Of a DNA stretch of 64,000 nt, positions 35,636 through 48,060 are shown piece by piece. The translations under genes and the position numbers were made by a program. Numbering within the stretch: the stretch's first letter is position 1; the number at the start of each line of letters is the position of its first letter. Under the pieces are notes generated by a model. It made no database searches. It was not told where the DNA came from and saw nothing but the letters and a program-made list of their open reading frames with translations. This stretch comes from Gigaspora margarita (lineage: Eukaryota > Glomeromycota > Glomeromycetes > Diversisporales > Gigasporaceae). The DNA lies in assembly GCA_009809945.1 (NCBI GenBank), contig WTPW01000145.1, forward strand, positions 94,541 through 158,540. Reading direction: 5' to 3'.

Positions 35636-36304
35636 TTTAGCTTTAAATTAAAATCTAAACTACTAGTTTTATTCTTTAGAACATAAAGAACAAAACTTGT
35701 AAATTAGTTTTGCATTTTATAAATTTTTAAAAGAGAAGTAGTATTTTTTGTAAAGCTATTTTTTGTATAGAGTTAAAACTATCTGCACTATATTAGTATT
35801 GCTCTTTCTGATATCAAGCAACCAAAGTGGTAGTTTTTGCAACTTATATCATTTTTTTTCTTTTTTTTTTTGTACTTGCTCTATTATCTGTTTAAAAATA
35901 CAAATAAGTTTAGTAAAAAAATGGTTTATAGTAACTCACAAAAGAAATTATAATCACTTTAACACAAACCAGCTCAACATTAACTAATAATATGGTTACC
36001 AAAATAGTAAAATCTATAATCAAATTTTTATTGTTAGAAATCTAAAAATTCTAATATAAAATAATAAGTAGACTTTGCAACAGAATTCTTTATAGTAATT
36101 TAAAATAGAAATCAAATAATTTTTAATCAAATTTAACTATATAGAAATCAAAATGATTCTAATGCAATATTATCTATACTAAGTATTGTTACAGATTTTT
36201 TACATATTTTATAGTTGAAATCAAATAACTAGTTATTCAATAGCAAACTAAGTTATTTAATATGTTTTCTGTTGTTTAATATTAATTTTACTAATAACAT
36301 CTGC
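35636..36304. other. AT-rich intergenic stretch
   Basis: The frame at 35763-35987 has no recognised domain. Nothing else stands out. Confidence 0.35.
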
Positions 36305-36557
36305 AAATTTTATATATATATATTAATCGATATATAACACTTAATCGTTTTATATCGATTATAAAATATCATTATATATCGATTAATTGGATAAAAATCG
36401 ATATATATCTAAATCAATATATTATTTTTTATATTAAATCATTATATATCTATAAATCGATTATAATCGGAATTATTTGAAATGATATATAACGATTAAC
36501 AGATCTTTAATGATTACATAATGTTTTGACCGTCACCAGGTATAAAAAAAAAAAAAA
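36305..36557 (+). repeat. AT-rich dispersed repeat, copy B, with poly(A)
   Basis: This is the inverted counterpart of 1-262. It ends TTTTGACCGTCACCAGGTAT and runs into an A tract that reaches the assembly gap. The poly(A) end favours a retroelement reading in this orientation. Confidence 0.72.
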
Positions 36558-36735
36558 NNNNNNNNNNNNNNNNNNNNNNNNNNNNNNNNNNNNNNNNNNN
36601 NNNNNNNNNNNNNNNNNNNNNNNNNNNNNNNNNNNNNNNNNNNNNNNNNNNNNNNNNNNNNNNNNNNNNNNNNNNNNNNNNNNNNNNNNNNNNNNNNNNN
36701 NNNNNNNNNNNNNNNNNNNNNNNNNNNNNNNNNNN
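36558..36735. other. Assembly gap (178 N)
   Basis: The gap has an A run on its left and a T run on its right. The sequence on either side cannot be assumed to be contiguous. The reading frame across it is an artefact. Confidence 0.95.
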
Positions 36736-37057
36736 TTTTTTTTTTAATGTTTCGAATATATTCGAAATATTTTAGGACTGGGCTGGATTAGTAGATTTGT
36801 ATCCTGGATCATACCAAGGATGTGTTTAATTAATATTTTCAAAATGTTTCAATTTGTTTCAAAATGTTTCGATAATCATAGTACAAGATTAGATTAGATC
36901 TTTGTTTATTTTTTTGTTTATAATTTAGATCTTCTATCACTTTTACATTGTTTTTTTGTTTTTTCTTTGTTTTTTTTTGTTAAGTTTCATTTCATTTCGT
37001 TTAGTATCATTTTTTTCTTTTATTTATTATTATTTTTTAATTTTTTTTATTTTATTT
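36736..37057. repeat. TGTTTC-rich repeat and T-rich filler
   Basis: TTTCGAATATATTCGAAA at 36750-36767 is a perfect 18-bp palindrome. TGTTTCAA and TGTTTCGA motifs recur to about 36880. T-rich filler follows. Confidence 0.6.
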
Positions 37058-37400
37058 CTACAAAAAAACACTTTTTGGCATAAAATATAGTGACTTTCTG
37101 ACACTTTGCGCAAGGCAACGCATTGGTGTTGTCCTAGTTGGTGTCATCGCTGGTGTTGTAGTTGATGTCATCGTTGGTGTCATTGTTGGAATTGTTGCTA
37201 GCTTGTGTCGTTGGTGTTCTTGTGGAATAGCTTTACGTGCCTCTTGGTATTCTTGTAGATGGTATTGCATAGATTTTTAGTGTTCTTGTAGGTGGTCCAT
37301 TTGTTTTTTTTTCTCTTGCGTTTGTATGAGGTGGTCTTGCTCATTTCTCTTGCATTCGTATAGCGTGGTCTTGCTCGTTCTCTTGCATTTTTTTAGAAAG
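37058..37400 (-). pseudogene. Degenerate Gln-rich and Thr/Pro-repeat reading frame
   Basis: On the minus strand, 37400 to 37271 reads as a Gln/Glu-rich helical stretch (QEKNEQDH-like, HLQEH-like) broken by at least one frameshift. 37270 to 37058 continues with YHLQEYQEARKA, then a Thr/Pro/Met tandem repeat caused by a GGTGTCATCGTT-type minisatellite. It resembles the remnant of a low-complexity protein gene; no domain is recognised. A related repeat patch lies at 61290-61410. Confidence 0.35.
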
Positions 37401-38189
37401 TAGCGAAAATAAGCAAATATAAGTGAATAGAAGCGAATAAGAGTGAATAGAAGCAAATATAATAGAGATTTGGGGTTTATTTTTTTTTATTCATTTTGTT
37501 ATATTCTGTTGTTTTCTTTTTACTTATTTCTTTAATTTTTATTTTTTTATTATTCCAGTACATTGTGAAAACCTTCAACGATTTCTAAATTATAAAAAAT
37601 GAACTCTTACTTTAGGAAAATAGAGATTTAGGGCTTTGTTTTTTTTTATTTAGTTTGCTTATATTTTTGTTTTTTGTTTGTTTTTCTTTTTTTTTACTTA
37701 TTTTTTTAATTTTATTTTATTTATTTCTGACTTTCTTTGAAACTTTGCAAGAAAACGATCTAACTTTTCTGGTACTTACAAGAACAACTCTAACTTTTCT
37801 GACACTTTGCAAGAAGTAGTAAATATGAGTGAATATAATAGTAGATATGATGAAGTGCGAAAGTAGTTAAAAATTATTACTATTTTTCATTTTTGTTCTT
37901 TTTTGTTATTTTTTTTCTGAGGGTTTTTTTTTGGTTGTTCATTTTTTTTTTATAATAATATATAATAAAAATATGTAATATAATATAATATATAATAATA
38001 ATAAATAAATAATTTTTATATTAAATTGCGAAAACTTGCAAATATTGATTATTTAATTTAAAATACAATATATAATAATAATAAATAAAAAAATAAATTT
38101 ATAATAAATTGCGAAACTTTGCGAGCATGATTATGTGAATATAATAATTTATTAATTAATATCATATTAGATATATATCAATTACTATC
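37401..38189. other. AT-rich stretch with short duplications
   Basis: AAGCGAATA or AAGTGAATA motifs at 37415-37455 and TTTCTGACACTTTGCAAGAA-like sequence near 37090 and 37797 suggest decayed repeats. No gene is seen. Confidence 0.4.
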
Positions 38190-38395
38190 ACTATTGATAA
38201 TAATTGGCAGGGGTGTTGATTATCGATATATATATGTTAATCGATATATATCTAGTAGATATATATCGATTAACCAGATATATATCGATTACTATCACTA
38301 TCGATAAAAATCAGCAGGGGTGTTGATCATCGATATATATCTTACCGGCTAGTAATCGATATATATCTATATATAAAATTTGCCGATGAATATAG
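38190..38395. repeat. Tandem duplication with CAGGGGTGTTGAT and ATCGATATATAT motifs
   Basis: GCAGGGGTGTTGATTATCG at 38207 and GCAGGGGTGTTGATCATCG at 38314 lie 107 bases apart, each preceded by ATTACTATCACTAT. The right end ATATAAAATTTGCCGATGAA matches the inner end of the repeats at 1-262 and 36305. CAGGGGTG is a common hAT terminus, but no inverted partner or duplication was found. Confidence 0.6.
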
Positions 38396-39505
38396 TTAAC
38401 TAATAAAGGGTTTGTTAAAGAAAATTTGTAATAGTGTTATATAATACCTTTCAAATTTTATATGCTAATAAAAGAGTAAAAACAGATGAGCTTGTTAATT
38501 ATAGAAGAATTAGAATATTACAGTAGAGATTGCATTAAGAAATTTGTTTGTTAAAAAGTATTTTAGATTGAAAAAAATGTATATAATTTATAAGTTCTGT
38601 TTTAAAAAAATATTATTAGAATAAATGCAAATTATATAAGCTTAATTGAATTAAAAATATATAATAATCTTTATGTGCATTTTTAAATATCACAATTCTT
38701 ATATTATATTAGATAATATTATATATTGCATAATGCAGTATGCATAATGCATAAGGCACATCTCTAGTTATTATGATAACTCATAATCTTTATAATAGAA
38801 ATTTTTACAGTAAATCAAATAGAAATTATGTTAATTTTAATATAATCTAACTCATAGTTACCTAATATAGCTAGTAATATAGTAAAATTAAAGAATTAAA
38901 AAATAATAAAGAATCTTTAAATAAAAGTTAAAAATGCCCAAGCTTAGTTACTTTTGATAAATAAGCTTCAGTAAAATAATTCTTTAGCAAACATGTAAAA
39001 AATTTTTAATTTACAAAAATATACCTATTTATTAAGTAGTTACAAAAAAAAACTTATAATAATTTGCTATAGTACTACCTATACTAAATTCTATCTACAA
39101 AAATTAATTATATTTTGCATAGTTCATTGCATTTGTCCATGTTATTTTTTGTTTATAATTTTAATTAATTTCCTATTTTAGCTGTAATAAAAATCTATTT
39201 AGTTATATAAAGATATGTTGAACAAACTAATTCAGTACCTATAACCTGCAAGAATCAGAATTTATACCTAAACTCTGCCTATACACTATTATACTATTTG
39301 TAGCAATTTTCCTTTATGTATTATTAACTTAATTTGAAATTGTGAACCTGGACCTTAGATCTGAAATCTCCTAGTTGCTTACTCTAATAAACAAAATCAA
39401 TAAATATTCTTGCTTTATCATTTGTTAACTGCTATAATCTATTTCTTTCATTTAGATTACTTCTTATTCAAAATGACTTAAATAATAAATATTAGTAAAT
39501 AAAGG
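38396..39505. other. AT-rich intergenic stretch
   Basis: No gene or clear element is seen. GCATAATGCATAAGGCACATC near 38737-38757 might be the right end of a lost hAT element. Confidence 0.35.
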
Positions 39506-40440
39506 GAACTAGTATTTTCACACCCCTAATTTGGTAGTTCTATACCCCTATATAGATTATCTTTTTTTAAAATTTTAATCATTAATAACATTAAATATTT
39601 TTAGAAGACTGGTATTTCCACACCCCTAATTTGGTAGTTCCACACCACTATGTAGATTATCTTTTTTAAAAAATTTTAATTGAGGTAGTTCGATAACTAT
39701 CCAATCAAATTTAATGAATTTTTTTATTTGAATTCTACAGAATAGCAGAATTCAAATAAAAGTAATCATCAAAATTAGTTAGGTGGATGCTGAGATACCT
39801 TCGATCAAAGTTATATAAACCTTTGCTGCAGCTAATATTTTTGATAAATGTTTAAATTTTTTTAAATCTTTGATCAAAGGTATCTTAGCACCCACCTGAC
39901 AAATTTTATAAAATTATTTTATTTAAATTCTACAGAACTGTAGAATTAAAAAAAAATTCATCAAAATTGTTTAGATAGGTGCTGAGATACCTTTGGTCAA
40001 AGCTATATAAACCTTTGCCATAGCTAATATTTTTGATAAATGTTTAAATTTTTTTAAATCTTTGATTGAAGGTATCTTAGCACCTATCTAACCAATTTTG
40101 ATGGTTTTTTTATTTGAATTCTACAAAACAGTAGAATTAAAATAAAAAAAATTTATTGAAATCGGTCAAGTGGGTGCTGTGTTACCTTTGATTAAAGTTA
40201 TATAAAATTTTGCTACAGCTGATTTTAATAAACTTTTAAAATTTTTTTAAAACTTTAATCAAAGGTATCTTAGCACCCACTTACCAATTTAGATGAACTT
40301 TTTTTTATTTGAATTCCAAATTTTTGTAGAATTCAAATAAATAAAAAACTATAAATTTAGTAGAGTAGTTATTGAGCTACCTTTGATTAAATTTTTAAAA
40401 AAAGATAATCTATATAGGGGTGTGAAAATACCAGTTTCCT
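39506..40440. mobile_element. Inverted-repeat element filled with tandem palindromes
   Basis: The left end has GGAACTAGTATTTTCACACC with TATATAGATTATCTTTTTTT; the right end has AAAAAAAGATAATCTATATA with GGGGTGTGAAAATACCAG. The left end is partly duplicated at 39602-39675. Inside, a palindromic unit of about 194 bases (TTTGAATTCTACAG, TGCTGAGATACCTT, TTTGATCAAAGGTATCTTAG) repeats three and a half times, starting near 39722, 39917, 40108 and 40304. No protein is encoded. Confidence 0.75.
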
Positions 40441-40462
40441 AAATAAATTATAGAGATAATCT

Positions 40463-40797
40463 GGGGTGCCTCATATTAAAAAGGCCCATTTTAACATATA
40501 GCTTATTTTGAGATAATTGAGTTTAATAGTTTGTTTTGATTTTTGGACTGATCCAGGATTAAGCAAATTTCACAATTTTGATTGATTAAAGATTACAGGT
40601 GACTATCAGGTAATCTGTGATATGCTTGTCCTTAGGCAGACTCGTGTAATTTTTCTTTTACATTACCTCCATTTTTTATTATACAAATCGACCTTCATTT
40701 ATAATTGAAAAATGTCAATCATGTCGAAATTTACATGAATCTAATAAAAACTCATTTTTCAAAAAATTACGAAATGGGCCTTTTTAATATGAGGCAC
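40463..40797. mobile_element. Short inverted-repeat element (GTGCCTCATATT)
   Basis: GTGCCTCATATTAAAAAGGC on the left is answered by GCCTTTTTAATATGAGGCAC on the right, a terminal repeat of about 27 bases with almost perfect identity. The interior is non-coding. I could not fix a target duplication. Confidence 0.75.
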
Positions 40798-41105
40798 TCT
40801 ATCTATTCAAATTTTTCTATTAAACTCTTTATGCTCTTACTAATTTAATCAACATTAATTGCTTATTTATTAATTAAATTCTATTTATTTCTAATATTTA
40901 TCTCTGCTTCAGTTAATAAATTAATCAATAAATTTAAACAATTAAATTGAATAATTAATTTATAAACATTTTAACAGATAAGTATATTAATTGGATTGTT
41001 TATTATTCTTTTATTATTAATCTTATCAAATTCTATTATTGCTTAATAGTAAGTTTTTTGTTATTTAATCTCAAAATGTTAATAGGTTTTTTCTTATCTA
41101 AGTAA
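40798..41105. other. AT-rich spacer
   Basis: ATTAATTAATAAA-type filler; nothing recognised. Confidence 0.4.
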
Positions 41106-42647
41106 TAAATATAGGGGATGCCTATTTCCACTATGGTATTTTGCTATTTCCACAATAGTTACACAAGAATTTCTATTTTTAGTATTTAATATAATATATT
41201 ATAAATTTACTATAATTCTAATTCTAAAACTAAAAAGTAAACTTTCTTTGGTTCCTAGTTAAAAGTTGTAGAGCTCATTTTTCTGATTCTAATAGTAGTT
41301 GAATTATCAAAATCGGCCCAGCGGATCCCAAGATACTTGGGATCAAAGAAGAAAATATAAGAATTGGCATAGTGTTACAAGCTGATTGGTTTTTATTGGC
41401 TAGCTTAGCCAGCTGATAAAAATATCAGCTAAGTGGCTAGCTAATGGCTAATATAATAACTATATAGTATAAAATACAATATATTATTGCAATATATATG
41501 TAAATATTTCCATATATTATTTTTATAATGCTTCATAAAAATTTTATTTAAAGTCTATCAAAGTAATTCTAAATACGATTATTTACCTTAGTAAAGTACT
41601 TTTACCTTTAAATTTGTATTAGCTATATGTGCATATATATTTTTTGCAGATTTATAACTTTAATAAGAAATTGATTAGAGTTCTAATCTGGAAGTATTTC
41701 TATAAGATTTTATTTATATATAAAAAACACAATATGAAATAAAAAATGTTTGCTTTTGAATAAAATACTTTTGTCACATACCTCTAACAATTCAGCAAGT
41801 TTGATTTGATCTATTATTATATATACTTATCACATGAATGGTATACCCTCAACTATATTAGCTAGCTGATATACTTGTATCAGCTGGCTTAACTGCTAAG
41901 CTTCTTTAGCTGTGGCTGCTCTAGCTGGCTTGTAACACTAGATCAGCAAATTCACTGTTAAACAAACTATCCATTTTTCTTTACATACATTTTGAAACAT
42001 ATTTCTATCATAGTGAAACATTTTACTAATAAATTAATAAAACTTGTCTTAAGAAACTAGCATTTTTTGAGCCAAAGAACAACTTTACTTAGGAGCCCAA
42101 AGTCAATTGTAATAATAAAATTCTGTGCAAATCACGATTTTTCATTTGGCAGTTTTTTTCTAACTTCTTTACATACGTTTTGAGAAGTTTTTTATTGTAG
42201 TGAAAAATTTTACTAAGAAAATAATAAAACATATCTTAAAAAACTAGCTTTTTTTGAGCCAAAGAACAACTTTACTTAAGAACTCATAGTCAATTGTGAT
42301 AATAAAATTCTGTGCAAATCATGATTTTTCATGTGACAGCATTTCTATGCTTTGTATAACAGTGAATTTGCCAATCCTTATATTCTCTTCTTTGATCCCA
42401 AGTATCTTGAGATCCACTGGGCCAATTTTGATGATTTAACTACCATTAGAATCAGAAAAATGAGCTCTACAACTTTCAATTAGGGGCCAAAGAAGGGTTA
42501 TTTATCTGTTATTAGTTTTTAGGATTAGGGTTAGAGTTAGGTTAGAGTTAAAAATAAGTTAGAATGAATTCTAAAAATAGAAAATTTTGTGTAATTATAG
42601 TGGAAATAGTAAAACACCATGGTGGAAATAGTAGCCCCCTAAATATA
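41106..42647. mobile_element. Long fold-back element (1526 bp) with 8-bp duplication
   Basis: The element is 41114-42639, flanked by perfect TAAATATA duplications (41106-41113, 42640-42647). Its left end is GGGGATGCCTATTTCCAC and its inverted right end is GGGGGCTACTATTTCCACCA. The arms carry the GTTGTAGAGCTC module (about 41265 and 42461) and continue inverted to AATTCACTGTTA. Between the arms is a 188-bp direct duplication (from 41979 and 42167). The left arm is interrupted by a second element at 41370-41940. No transposase is found. Confidence 0.85.
41362..41948. mobile_element. hAT-like element nested in the fold-back arm (571 bp)
   Basis: The element 41370-41940 starts TAGTGTTACAAGCTGATTGG and its inverted right end is TAGTGTTACAAGCCAGCTAG. 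CTAGCTG and CAGCTGG motifs are dense inside. The uninterrupted opposite arm of the host fold-back supplies the empty site. The flanks AATTGGCA and GATCAGCA differ at three positions, all transitions, so the duplication is decayed. Confidence 0.72.
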
Positions 42648-42738
42648 ATAACCTTTTTGCTAATTAAAATATAATAAGTATTTAAACACATAAATCCTTT
42701 TATTTTACAAATTTTCATTAAACTTATAAATATTACTA

Positions 42739-43925
42739 ATCAACATTAAGGTTCCAAATCGGTTTAAAAATCTCTATCTGTGACCCGTCGGGTTAACCAT
42801 TTTTTTAACTGGTTACCTAAAACTAAAACCGGTTACCTGATTAAAGCGGGCTACCTGGTTATAATTAGATGACCAAATATCTGATTATCTACAAGTAAGA
42901 ACGTTCCAAATGTCACATACTAACCAACTAATCAAAATCGTTAATTTAAAAAATTTAGGCAACAAATCGAAGCAAATAAAAGAAATTTAATCAAAATTTA
43001 TATTTAAAATTTCAAAATGAAGTATGCCTACTTGATGTCCCGCTATAGTAATACTAGAAGAAAAAAAATTTCAAAATAAATATTGCTGAATGTTATTACA
43101 GGTAGACAAATATTTCTTTATTGATTTGAACCCATTTAAACCATATTACATATAAGTTATAACTATCGTTATTTAGAATTTTTTATCTAATAGAGTAAAT
43201 GCGAGTAGCTAAGGTTGGAATAGTAGTATTACGTAGAATAATTATATTATTAATTGGTTCTCCACTATGCCATTTTTGGACTTCAATACCTAAGGCCAGA
43301 GGAGCAACAACAGCAAGCACAATATCACGACCAGAATCACCAGCCAAGACAGTATACAAATCTATTACTAAATCCTAAAAAACTTTTGTAAAAAAAAAAT
43401 AATAAGTTAATAGCTGTTATTTGTACACTTTAATATAAAAAAAAGAAAAAAAAACTATAAAACATATACAAAAAAATCACAATCTAAACCTTACACTTAT
43501 ATTACTTTTCTAAATCATTATTCTAAGCTTTCTTACCTTTTCGTTTGCGCAATAGCTAAAATTTTTTTTATAACATCGACTGGTGAACTTCAAGTTCATT
43601 TAATAATCTACAGCGTCTATTAGAGATAATCTACAAAAAAAGTATTGAAAATATATAAAAACATCATTAATTAATTGTGTAATGATCTACAAAATTGGGG
43701 CACTCAGGACATTTTTACCCTGAATATTAATTATATCTGTTAATAAACAGGTAACCTGTTTGTCAACAGGTGACCTGTTTATTAACAGGTGACCTGTTTA
43801 TTAACAGGTGACTCATATTCATTTTAAACTGGTTTGTCAAAAACATGACCTGGTTGGTAAATTTTTTGGATCGGGTAATCTGGTACACAGTTTTCTGAAT
43901 TAGAGGTTGGAACCCTAATCAACAT
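42739..43925. mobile_element. hAT element (1171 bp) carrying a gene exon
   Basis: The element is 42747-43917 with perfect ATCAACAT duplications at 42739-42746 and 43918-43925. Its ends are TAAGGTTCCAAATC and, inverted, TAGGGTTCCAACCTC. The subterminal regions are full of GGTTACCTG and CAGGTGACCTG motifs. The centre contains coding sequence on the minus strand (43183-43374 and possibly 43537-43616) that does not look like a transposase, so this may be a gene-capturing hAT. Confidence 0.88.
43183..43374 (-). pseudogene. Terminal exon (63 codons) of an unidentified gene inside the hAT
   Basis: On the minus strand the sequence after a T-rich tract ending in AG opens at 43374 and reads 63 codons with normal amino-acid composition (VIDLYTVLAGDSGRD, then LAVVAPLALGIEVQKW, then LATRIYSIR) to a TAA stop at 43183-43185. 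A GT donor at 43536-43535 lies 162 bases upstream and follows an 80-base segment (43616-43537) that begins after an AG. That segment stays in frame into this exon but contains two TGA codons near its start. I do not recognise the protein family. It may be a captured host exon or the remains of the element's own gene. Confidence 0.55.
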
Positions 43926-44657
43926 GCTTAAAATAAATAATTAAGTAGCAAATTGCAGATAAAGGATAAAAATTGATGATCATTTTATAATCAATTATGG
44001 CAGAATTTAATAGTAAATTTTTATAGTATGTGAATGGGGCTTTTCTATATATAAAAAGTATTTTTTTACTAAGCAAACCTTTTGTAATTTCTAATTAAAC
44101 TTTGCAGAACCAACTTTTCTGATTCTGATGATAGTTAAATTATTCAAGTCGCATTAGTATATGACACAATATGAGTATTTGTTGATTGTTTGCTATAGGG
44201 TTTTTTATTATAATTGGAAATGTATAGCATTCCACTTCTATATAAGCAAGACCATTAAAGCAGGTGCCTTTATATGTTTTTTATTATTTAATTAAAATTA
44301 GGGTAAGTGTTAGTTAGAAGTTAAGGATAGGGAGTCTTATAAATAAAATTGGCGTTCTAACATTTTTTATTAATGCTCTGAGACAGGTTTAAACACTCAT
44401 TTTTTGAAGTTAAAGTGTTTTTCACTTTTTTTCTTTGTTTTTGTCTTGTCGGGCTCATCTGTGATGATTAAAAGTTACAATTTTGATTGGATTTCAGTCA
44501 CATGATAGTACTTGGCTTTAATGGATCCCTATATAAATCAATTAGTAAAACTCTGTTGATTTTTACTATGAAATTTTGACATTTTAACTACGAATTACTA
44601 CTTAAACCATTTTTAAATATTTCCTTTAACAAACTCAATTAAGAATCTGAGTAATTT
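43926..44657. other. AT-rich stretch with a degraded core module
   Basis: No gene is seen. 44085-44145 (TTCTAATTAAACTTTGCAGA, then CTTTTCTGATTCTGATGATA) is a degraded copy of the GTTGTAGAGCTC module. Confidence 0.45.
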
Positions 44658-46354
44658 ATTAATAGGTATCCGTTAGCTATACTAAATTTAGTACAAAAGC
44701 TTAATTTAGTACAGTTAAAAAACTGAAATTTAGAAAAAATTTTATTATTAACCTTATATCAAATTTTTATAATAGATAAATATATATCTATTTAATCTAG
44801 TTGTTATTTTAGAAGTATATCTTTTTGATAAAATTCATATTTATTGGCTCAAAAATAAACTTAAAAATAAAAAATTATTAATCTTTAATACAAATTTTTA
44901 CTTATAATAAAATCTAATAATTATAATATAAAATTTTAATAAAATTATTTTTAATATAAAATATTCAGTTATACTAAATCACACCACTGGTATTCAATAC
45001 CAGTATCAGAAAGTGGGTCAGAAAATTACATAACTATACATAATTGTTTATACTAAAGCCTACTTACTGGTGTTTAACACCAGTATCAGAAAGTGGATCA
45101 GAAAATCACATGACTATATAAAAAATTTTTATTTATCATATATAGTATAATATTAATATATATATGCTATGTATACTCTTTATATAGAATACATATTTTG
45201 TATGTTGTGGAAGTGATGGGAATCAGGTCTACAACTAAATACAACAAACAATACTACAATCTATCTAAACTAATGTCTTATATACATACAAGATTCTAGA
45301 TCCTTGAATTGGCAGGCAGAAAGAGGTATGGTTGATTTGGTCTGGGTCTTGAGGTTCTTTGGGTCTTGCTGTAACGAAGCTGGATTTGACTTAATGATGT
45401 CTTGTGATTAGGGATTAGGATGATATGAATTTATTGGGGGGAGAATTATCGGTTTATGAATAATAACAGTTTATATTAATTTGGGATAATACTAGAGCTA
45501 ACACTTCTACTCTAATTTTGAAGATTATCACTCTATAACACTGAACTATAACTCTTCACTGAGTTATTCATTTTTTCCTTTTATTATTTTTTTGATTCTT
45601 ATAATTTCATGCAATAACTTTACTGTACTGTATTAGCTGTGGGTTGGATTGTATTAAAATTGTCATAATTTTATTTATTTAGGTGAGACCAACTGGATTC
45701 AGTGTTTATATTATTCCCTTTGTAAGGGGTGGTTCATATAATAAAAAATTTAAAAAAAAATTTTTTCCAAAAAAAAGTTTTCTGAATTGTTCATAAAAAA
45801 TAATGATATTTGAGTAACAATATACATAATTTGCTAAAATCATATATCATCAAACAAAAACAAAAATCAAAACCCTGCTGTTAACATGAAGCCTCAATCA
45901 AAGCACTAGACTAACTATAGAAGACAAAAATAACATGTGATCTCAGCTGATCTCGCAATAATAACTACTTGTTAAATCAACATTGTCATAACTTGCTCTT
46001 TGATATATTAGTTAATATTTTAACCATGATTTGTATAACTAATTACAAGCACTAAAGCATAATAACTTGATCATATTGCTATATTAATGTTAGCACACTG
46101 ATCACATATTGAATATAACCATGTTTATTGGTTGCTAGATTGACATAAAACTACTACAAGAATCGCTGGAAAAATTAATGATTATCAGATAATCTGGACG
46201 ACAAAAACTCTGTCCAAAAATTTATGAAAAATGAAAAGTCTAGAATTCAACCATCTAAATATTTAGTGAAATGTAATTTTTCTTAATATTTACTAATATA
46301 TTCACTATTTTTTATTAATCTTGATGTTTTTTCTTTTTATCTATTGCAGAGAAA

Positions 46355-46570
46355 TTGTTCTTGTTCTTGCACTTGCACTTGTTTTTGCATTTGTTCTTGA
46401 ACCTGAGACCATATGCAACTCGTAATCAAACAACAAGCAAATTTGGCAAATTCATGTTTCATGATTTTGTGAGATGCCCAAGAGCATTCACATTGGATTA
46501 TACATACAGATCAGACATTATCTTAAAAGTAACAAAAAATATCAAAAATCGCAAGCAGAAGAATTTTTGA
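46355..46570 (+). pseudogene. Possible coding remnant inside the 3.5-kb element
   Basis: After a Leu/His-rich stretch produced by TTGTTCTTGCACTTG-type repeats the frame reads TRNQTTSKFGKFMFHDFVRC and continues to a TGA at about 46568. The second half has a composition closer to protein than its surroundings. No family is recognised; it might be a decayed exon of the element's transposase. Confidence 0.25.
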
Positions 46571-48060
46571 AAATAATTAAAAAAAAGCAAACAAACCTGC
46601 ACAATAGGGAACCATGCATAAATTAATCTAAATCTATCTTAAGGAAAAATGAAATTCATAAATTGAGCAAATTCAGAAAGTCATGCTATATCTTTTTATA
46701 CCAAAAGCAGTAAGTAGGTATTATATGGTCGTTTGTGCCAGAAGTTGGAAACTGTAAACAGCCACAAGTTTGTCATAATGAAATCCACAAAAATCATATA
46801 CTGCTAAAAATAATATTGGCAAAAGGCAGTAAGTTTTACATATAATTTACTCAAAAGTATATTTATCAAAATTCGCAGGATATATATGTATATAGTTATA
46901 TATATAGTTAAATAGTATAAATTTAGCTTTTTAATTGGTTAATTTTTTTCATAGTCTTCATAACCAAATAACTTATGACTAGTCATAAAGGTTATATAGG
47001 TCATCAAAAGATCACAGTTCAACACTGATCCTACTACTTTTACAACATACGTACTTCAAATTAAAATATGTGTCAAATCTAAATAACTACAATGCTGCTA
47101 ATACTCCCCCTTACCCTAACATAGGCCTTCATTCTAATCCTAATGAATCTTGGTATAGAAATTTTTGATCTGACTCTAACACAAATTTCAATTTGACATA
47201 TGACATATATATACATAGCAATAAAAAATTTTATAATCATTACCGCATAAGTTCATATACAAGACCTGGATCTGGTACATTCTACCGATTTTAAAAACCT
47301 TCAATAGACCCAGTGTATATTGTACAGACATTGGTCTGATAATTGGGGAGGTTTTTGTTTAGGGAAGTTTTTATGTTGATGGGGGCTTTTATATATGGGG
47401 TCTAGTAGTAATTCATATTTATGACTATAAAATTCTCAGTGACAACTTGGTACGTTATGTTATCATTAAAGATGGGGTTCACACATGCGCATTATTTCTC
47501 AAACTATCCTAAAAAAAAAATAAGTAAAAATTCAAAAAAAGTGGGTTAAAAAGAAAAAGAAAAACAAAATAGCTTAGAAAGAAAAAAAAAATTAAAAAAA
47601 TAAAAAGGGTCAACAACAATCATCAATTTGCTGTCCCTGGTTGATTGGTTCATGTTAGAAAATTTAATTGCAAACACTCATAAGTGCAAGGTAATCTTTA
47701 TCTATATTACAGATCCAGGTCTGATTCATAGTGGGTCTACTATTTCGGGGGGAAATTCTTTGCATCGAACTTAATAAAGAAATTTGTTAATCATTAGTGT
47801 TAGTATTATTAATGTAACAAATTATACCATAATACATCTGACCATTATATGAGTTAGGGTGTTCTCAAGCATTTCAATCAATATCAAAAAAATTCTCTGG
47901 GCTACCATATTCAGTGTCAAAAAGATTTTTCAGGTTACCATATTTGTATGTATTATAACTATTTGCCTGTTTGTACATATTTACTAAAATACTTGTAAAG
48001 AAAAAATAAAAATTTATGAAGAAAAAGAACAATAAACAGTGCAAGCAAAATGTTATTATT

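Noticed and set aside
1..36557. A giant Starship-type or Maverick-type element bounded by the inverted repeats
   Set aside because: No tyrosine recombinase, integrase, polymerase B or capsid-like gene is seen, and the repeats end in poly(A) or poly(T).
36526..36747. Reading frame across the N run
   Set aside because: Artefact of translating the assembly gap.
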